The notes under the pieces were generated by a model. That model was not told where the DNA came from. It saw only the letters and a program-made list of their open reading frames with translations, and did no database searches. Shown here piece by piece: positions 61,672 through 64,000 of a DNA stretch of 64,000 nt. Made by a program: the position numbers and the translations under genes. Numbering within the stretch: the stretch's first letter is position 1; every line of letters starts with the position of its first letter. Source of the stretch: Argentina anserina (taxonomy: Eukaryota > Streptophyta > Magnoliopsida > Rosales > Rosaceae); NCBI RefSeq assembly GCF_933775445.1, contig NC_065877.1, positions 19,468,001 through 19,532,000 of the forward strand, read 5' to 3'.

Positions 61672-63413
61672 TGTCACGCCCCAACTCTAGAATATGCATT
61701 CTCAGTCGGTTTGTGAGTGGGAAAGTAAATTTTAAAAAAAAATTAAAAAAGGAACAAGAGAGATAGAAAAGTAAATTGTTTCAAAAGTTTAAATCTCATG
61801 CTGGTAAATGATAAATAATATAGTAAAATGTTTACATCGAAGTGAGCTTTGGAAACACAAGCTCTTTATTACAATGACAAATAAAATCTATAAATAAACT
61901 TAATAATCCCGCACAAGTAAATAAATAACAAAGCAAACGGCTTAAGGTTTAAAGAAAGAAAATAGAAGCTCCACAACGGCAAACATCGTCGACTCCAATT
62001 TATTAATAAAAACATACCGCCTGCAAAAGAAATAAATAAAAAAAGGATGAGCCACCACCGCTTAGTAGGGGAAGAAAGTCCGTCACATATTCGAGTCCAT
62101 TGATCAATACAAAATATCAACTTATACTCTAGCGCTCTACCTCACCACACCTACGACCAAACCCCTCTATCTTTATCCAACACTTACCTATTTTGTTAGT
62201 CCTCTTGCTCTTCCCTCGATCTCTAGGTCCAAATCATCCAAATTTCTTGGTGGTACCGACAATTTATCCCGCCGATACCCCAATATCCTATATTCCTGGA
62301 CTCGCCTGAACTATGGTCCCTACGAGGTTCGAGCTCAACTACACAAAACATTTCCCCACACCCTTGCTTTCATTGTTTCAGACTCCCACCCTAACCACTG
62401 CCCACACTCTTACCCAACAATTTAAATGAATATGTATAAATATAAGAGTGTGTGTGTATATATATAAACACAAACTCTTAATATCACATGCTCATAGTCG
62501 GCATACACAATCATAAGGAAACAAAGATATGCATGTATCTACATCTCTATATATAAGTATCTCTATAAATCATATAATAATCAAGGTTTATAACCAATCG
62601 TACAGTAACGTAGCAGTATATATATATACACACACACAGTCACACACACGCACACAAACATAGCTACCTAGATACATTTAGGAACAAACATGCATGTCTC
62701 CTCTGATATCTATATATGTATACGTCCAGAAACAAGAACATGGCTCAATATTCTTTTACAGTCAAGATCGTGAATATATATACAAAGATAAACCCAAATC
62801 TCATATTAAACCATGGAAACAAGAATACATCTATCATTGGAATGTAAAATCCCCTACCTCAACAAACATAAATCGCCTAGCTCTATCCTTGCTCAACAAC
62901 AGTTGACCTTTCCTCGTCGTTCGTACCTTCTAACCATACAAGGAAAATTTATGAAGAACAAATCAAATGATCGGTTTGATTAGGCTAAAAGGAAAAGAAA
63001 ACTGAAACAACGAGAAAGAAAACAATTTAACATAGTTGGGTTGTTTCTAGATTCCCCTCCTCAATTCCTTCTCGAAGAATGGATAAAAAATATGAATATT
63101 ATATAGCTCTGAAAAATCTTCAAGAAAACTCAAACCTACCTTGTGATCAGATGACCCTAGCTAGCGAAGAAAAACCCTCCTAAAAACTGATGAGAACAAG
63201 AACAATAGAAACCCTATTATATATTCTCCCTTTCTCTCACGTTTAAAAATTGAGCAAGACTAACTCAAAATACTACCTTATCAAGGGAGAGTTAAATTAA
63301 ACTCTAAACAAAACCCTATCCTCTTCATCAAAGGAGAGTTTAATTCATCCTTAAATTCCTAAAAAAGATAAACCAAAAGAAAAGAAAACTAAATAAGAAG
63401 ACGGGTCATTACC
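61672..63413. mobile_element. Probable solo LTR
   Basis: The sequence begins TGTCACGCCCC and ends near GGGTCATTACC, the start and end style of large Ty3/gypsy LTRs in this window. It has a GCCACCACCGCTTAGTAGGGG-like part and a TA-rich simple-repeat zone (about 62450-62640). The flanks CTTGG (61667-61671) and CATGG (63414-63418) would be a target duplication with one mismatch. No second copy in the window proves the ends. Confidence 0.4.
62450..62655. repeat. TG/TA/CA simple-repeat zone
   Basis: Short tracts of TGTGTG, TATATA and CACACA in succession, likely unstable in length. Confidence 0.7.
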
Positions 63414-63488
63414 CATGGCAATTTAGATTACTAGTGGATAGATCTATGCTATGTATCAACTATGAGTTCTATAGAATCTTGTTCTCTC

Positions 63489-63691
63489 AAGGGGAAGAAG
63501 AAGGGAGCTTCCTTCGTGATTGACTGTGTGAAGCTAGTGGAGGATAACATTATGGACATCGCATCGTTGGAGAAGTTCTTCTAAGAGCGAATCAAGGTTG
63601 GCGGTAAAGCCGAAGCTCTCGGTGATTCTGTTACCGTCTCTCATGAGATGAACAAGATTACCGTCACTTCTAACTCCACCTTCTGCAAGAG
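63489..63691 (+). pseudogene. 60S ribosomal protein L22 first-exon fragment, broken
   Basis: The frame from 63489 reads [13 protein letters not shown], then [12 protein letters not shown], a TAA at 63582-63584 where the family has Gln, then [18 protein letters not shown] and [13 protein letters not shown]. This is the N-terminal half of plant L22, an RNA-binding protein of the large ribosomal subunit. No start codon is present in frame upstream. After 63691 the sequence continues as GTACAATATTTG, a possible intron donor, so it looks like a gene-derived copy and not a processed one. The next exon is not seen before the window end. Confidence 0.8.
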
Positions 63692-64000
63692 GTACAATAT
63701 TTGCTTATCGTCTGGGTTATACTGATCTGGTAATACTAGTCGAGTCATGTTTTTGCATATGGTTTTGGTTTTGTGTATAATTACAATTAGTTTTTTATCA
63801 TCGTTAATAGCGTAAAGCTATCGTTGTTTGCGCAATCTTATAAACGGGATTTCTAGTCTTCTTGCGGCGATAGTTTAAAGGATGGTCTACATTTAGAACT
63901 CAATTAAAATAAGTTAGTCCATTGTAGATGTTCAATACTGGTGTTGCTTCACATGTTCCTTGTTCACTTAAATTCTTAATCAATACAAAGTTCATACTTT
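63692..64000 (+). other. Possible intron of the L22 pseudogene
   Basis: AT-rich non-coding sequence. GGTCTACATTTAGAAC (about 63883) and TCCATTGTAGATGTTC (about 63918) form an imperfect inverted pair about 20 bp apart. No L22 second exon was found. Confidence 0.35.

Overview
The window is nuclear DNA of a flowering plant, most likely a eudicot. It has intron-rich genes with GT-AG introns, plant-type Ty3/gypsy and LINE retrotransposons, and AT-rich spacers. A Rosaceae-like origin is only a guess from general look. There is one intact host gene, two decayed host genes, and a large amount of transposon sequence in nested layers.

Layout. 1-2435: pieces of two large Tekay/Del-type LTRs in opposite orientations, followed by decayed internal sequence. 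3102-4105: a complete TRIM (miniature LTR retrotransposon with no coding capacity). 4713-6838 (+): a type II DnaJ/HSP40 pseudogene that still has a heat-shock-element/TATA promoter and an intact last exon. 7323-19789 (-): a complete 18-exon homeobox-DDT gene of the RINGLET/RLT2 type, 1709 codons, all splice phases consistent. An introns-resident repeat lies at 10703-11325. 20339-23282 (-): a 5'-truncated LINE with a target-site duplication, upstream of the RLT gene. 25236-54403 (-): a Tekay/Del chromovirus with 2.9-kb LTRs and target duplication CTATC, split by a second element. 30886-50670 (-): an Athila-type Ty3/gypsy element in the form LTR-internal-LTR-internal-LTR, with one target duplication (TCAAA) around the whole structure. 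56076-56613: a short non-autonomous element rich in CGATATATCG words. 57070-59672: a solo LTR with target duplication ACAAA. 61672-63413: a probable further solo LTR. 63489-63691: a ribosomal protein L22 pseudogene fragment.

The most striking structure is the nest at 25.2-54.4 kb. The chromovirus inserted first and its two LTRs have diverged by many substitutions and several indels. The Athila-type element then inserted into it. Its outermost LTRs differ by about ten substitutions and a 30-bp indel. Most recently one LTR-plus-internal unit of exactly 9108 bp was duplicated in tandem, and I noticed only two base differences between the two units. Both units carry the same pol frameshift and the same nonsense codon, so the duplication most simply followed inactivation. 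This could be a real unequal exchange, integration of a one-LTR circle, or an assembly duplication.

The only gene expected to make a normal host protein is the RLT-type chromatin-remodelling subunit. All comparisons were done by eye; substitution counts are minimums.
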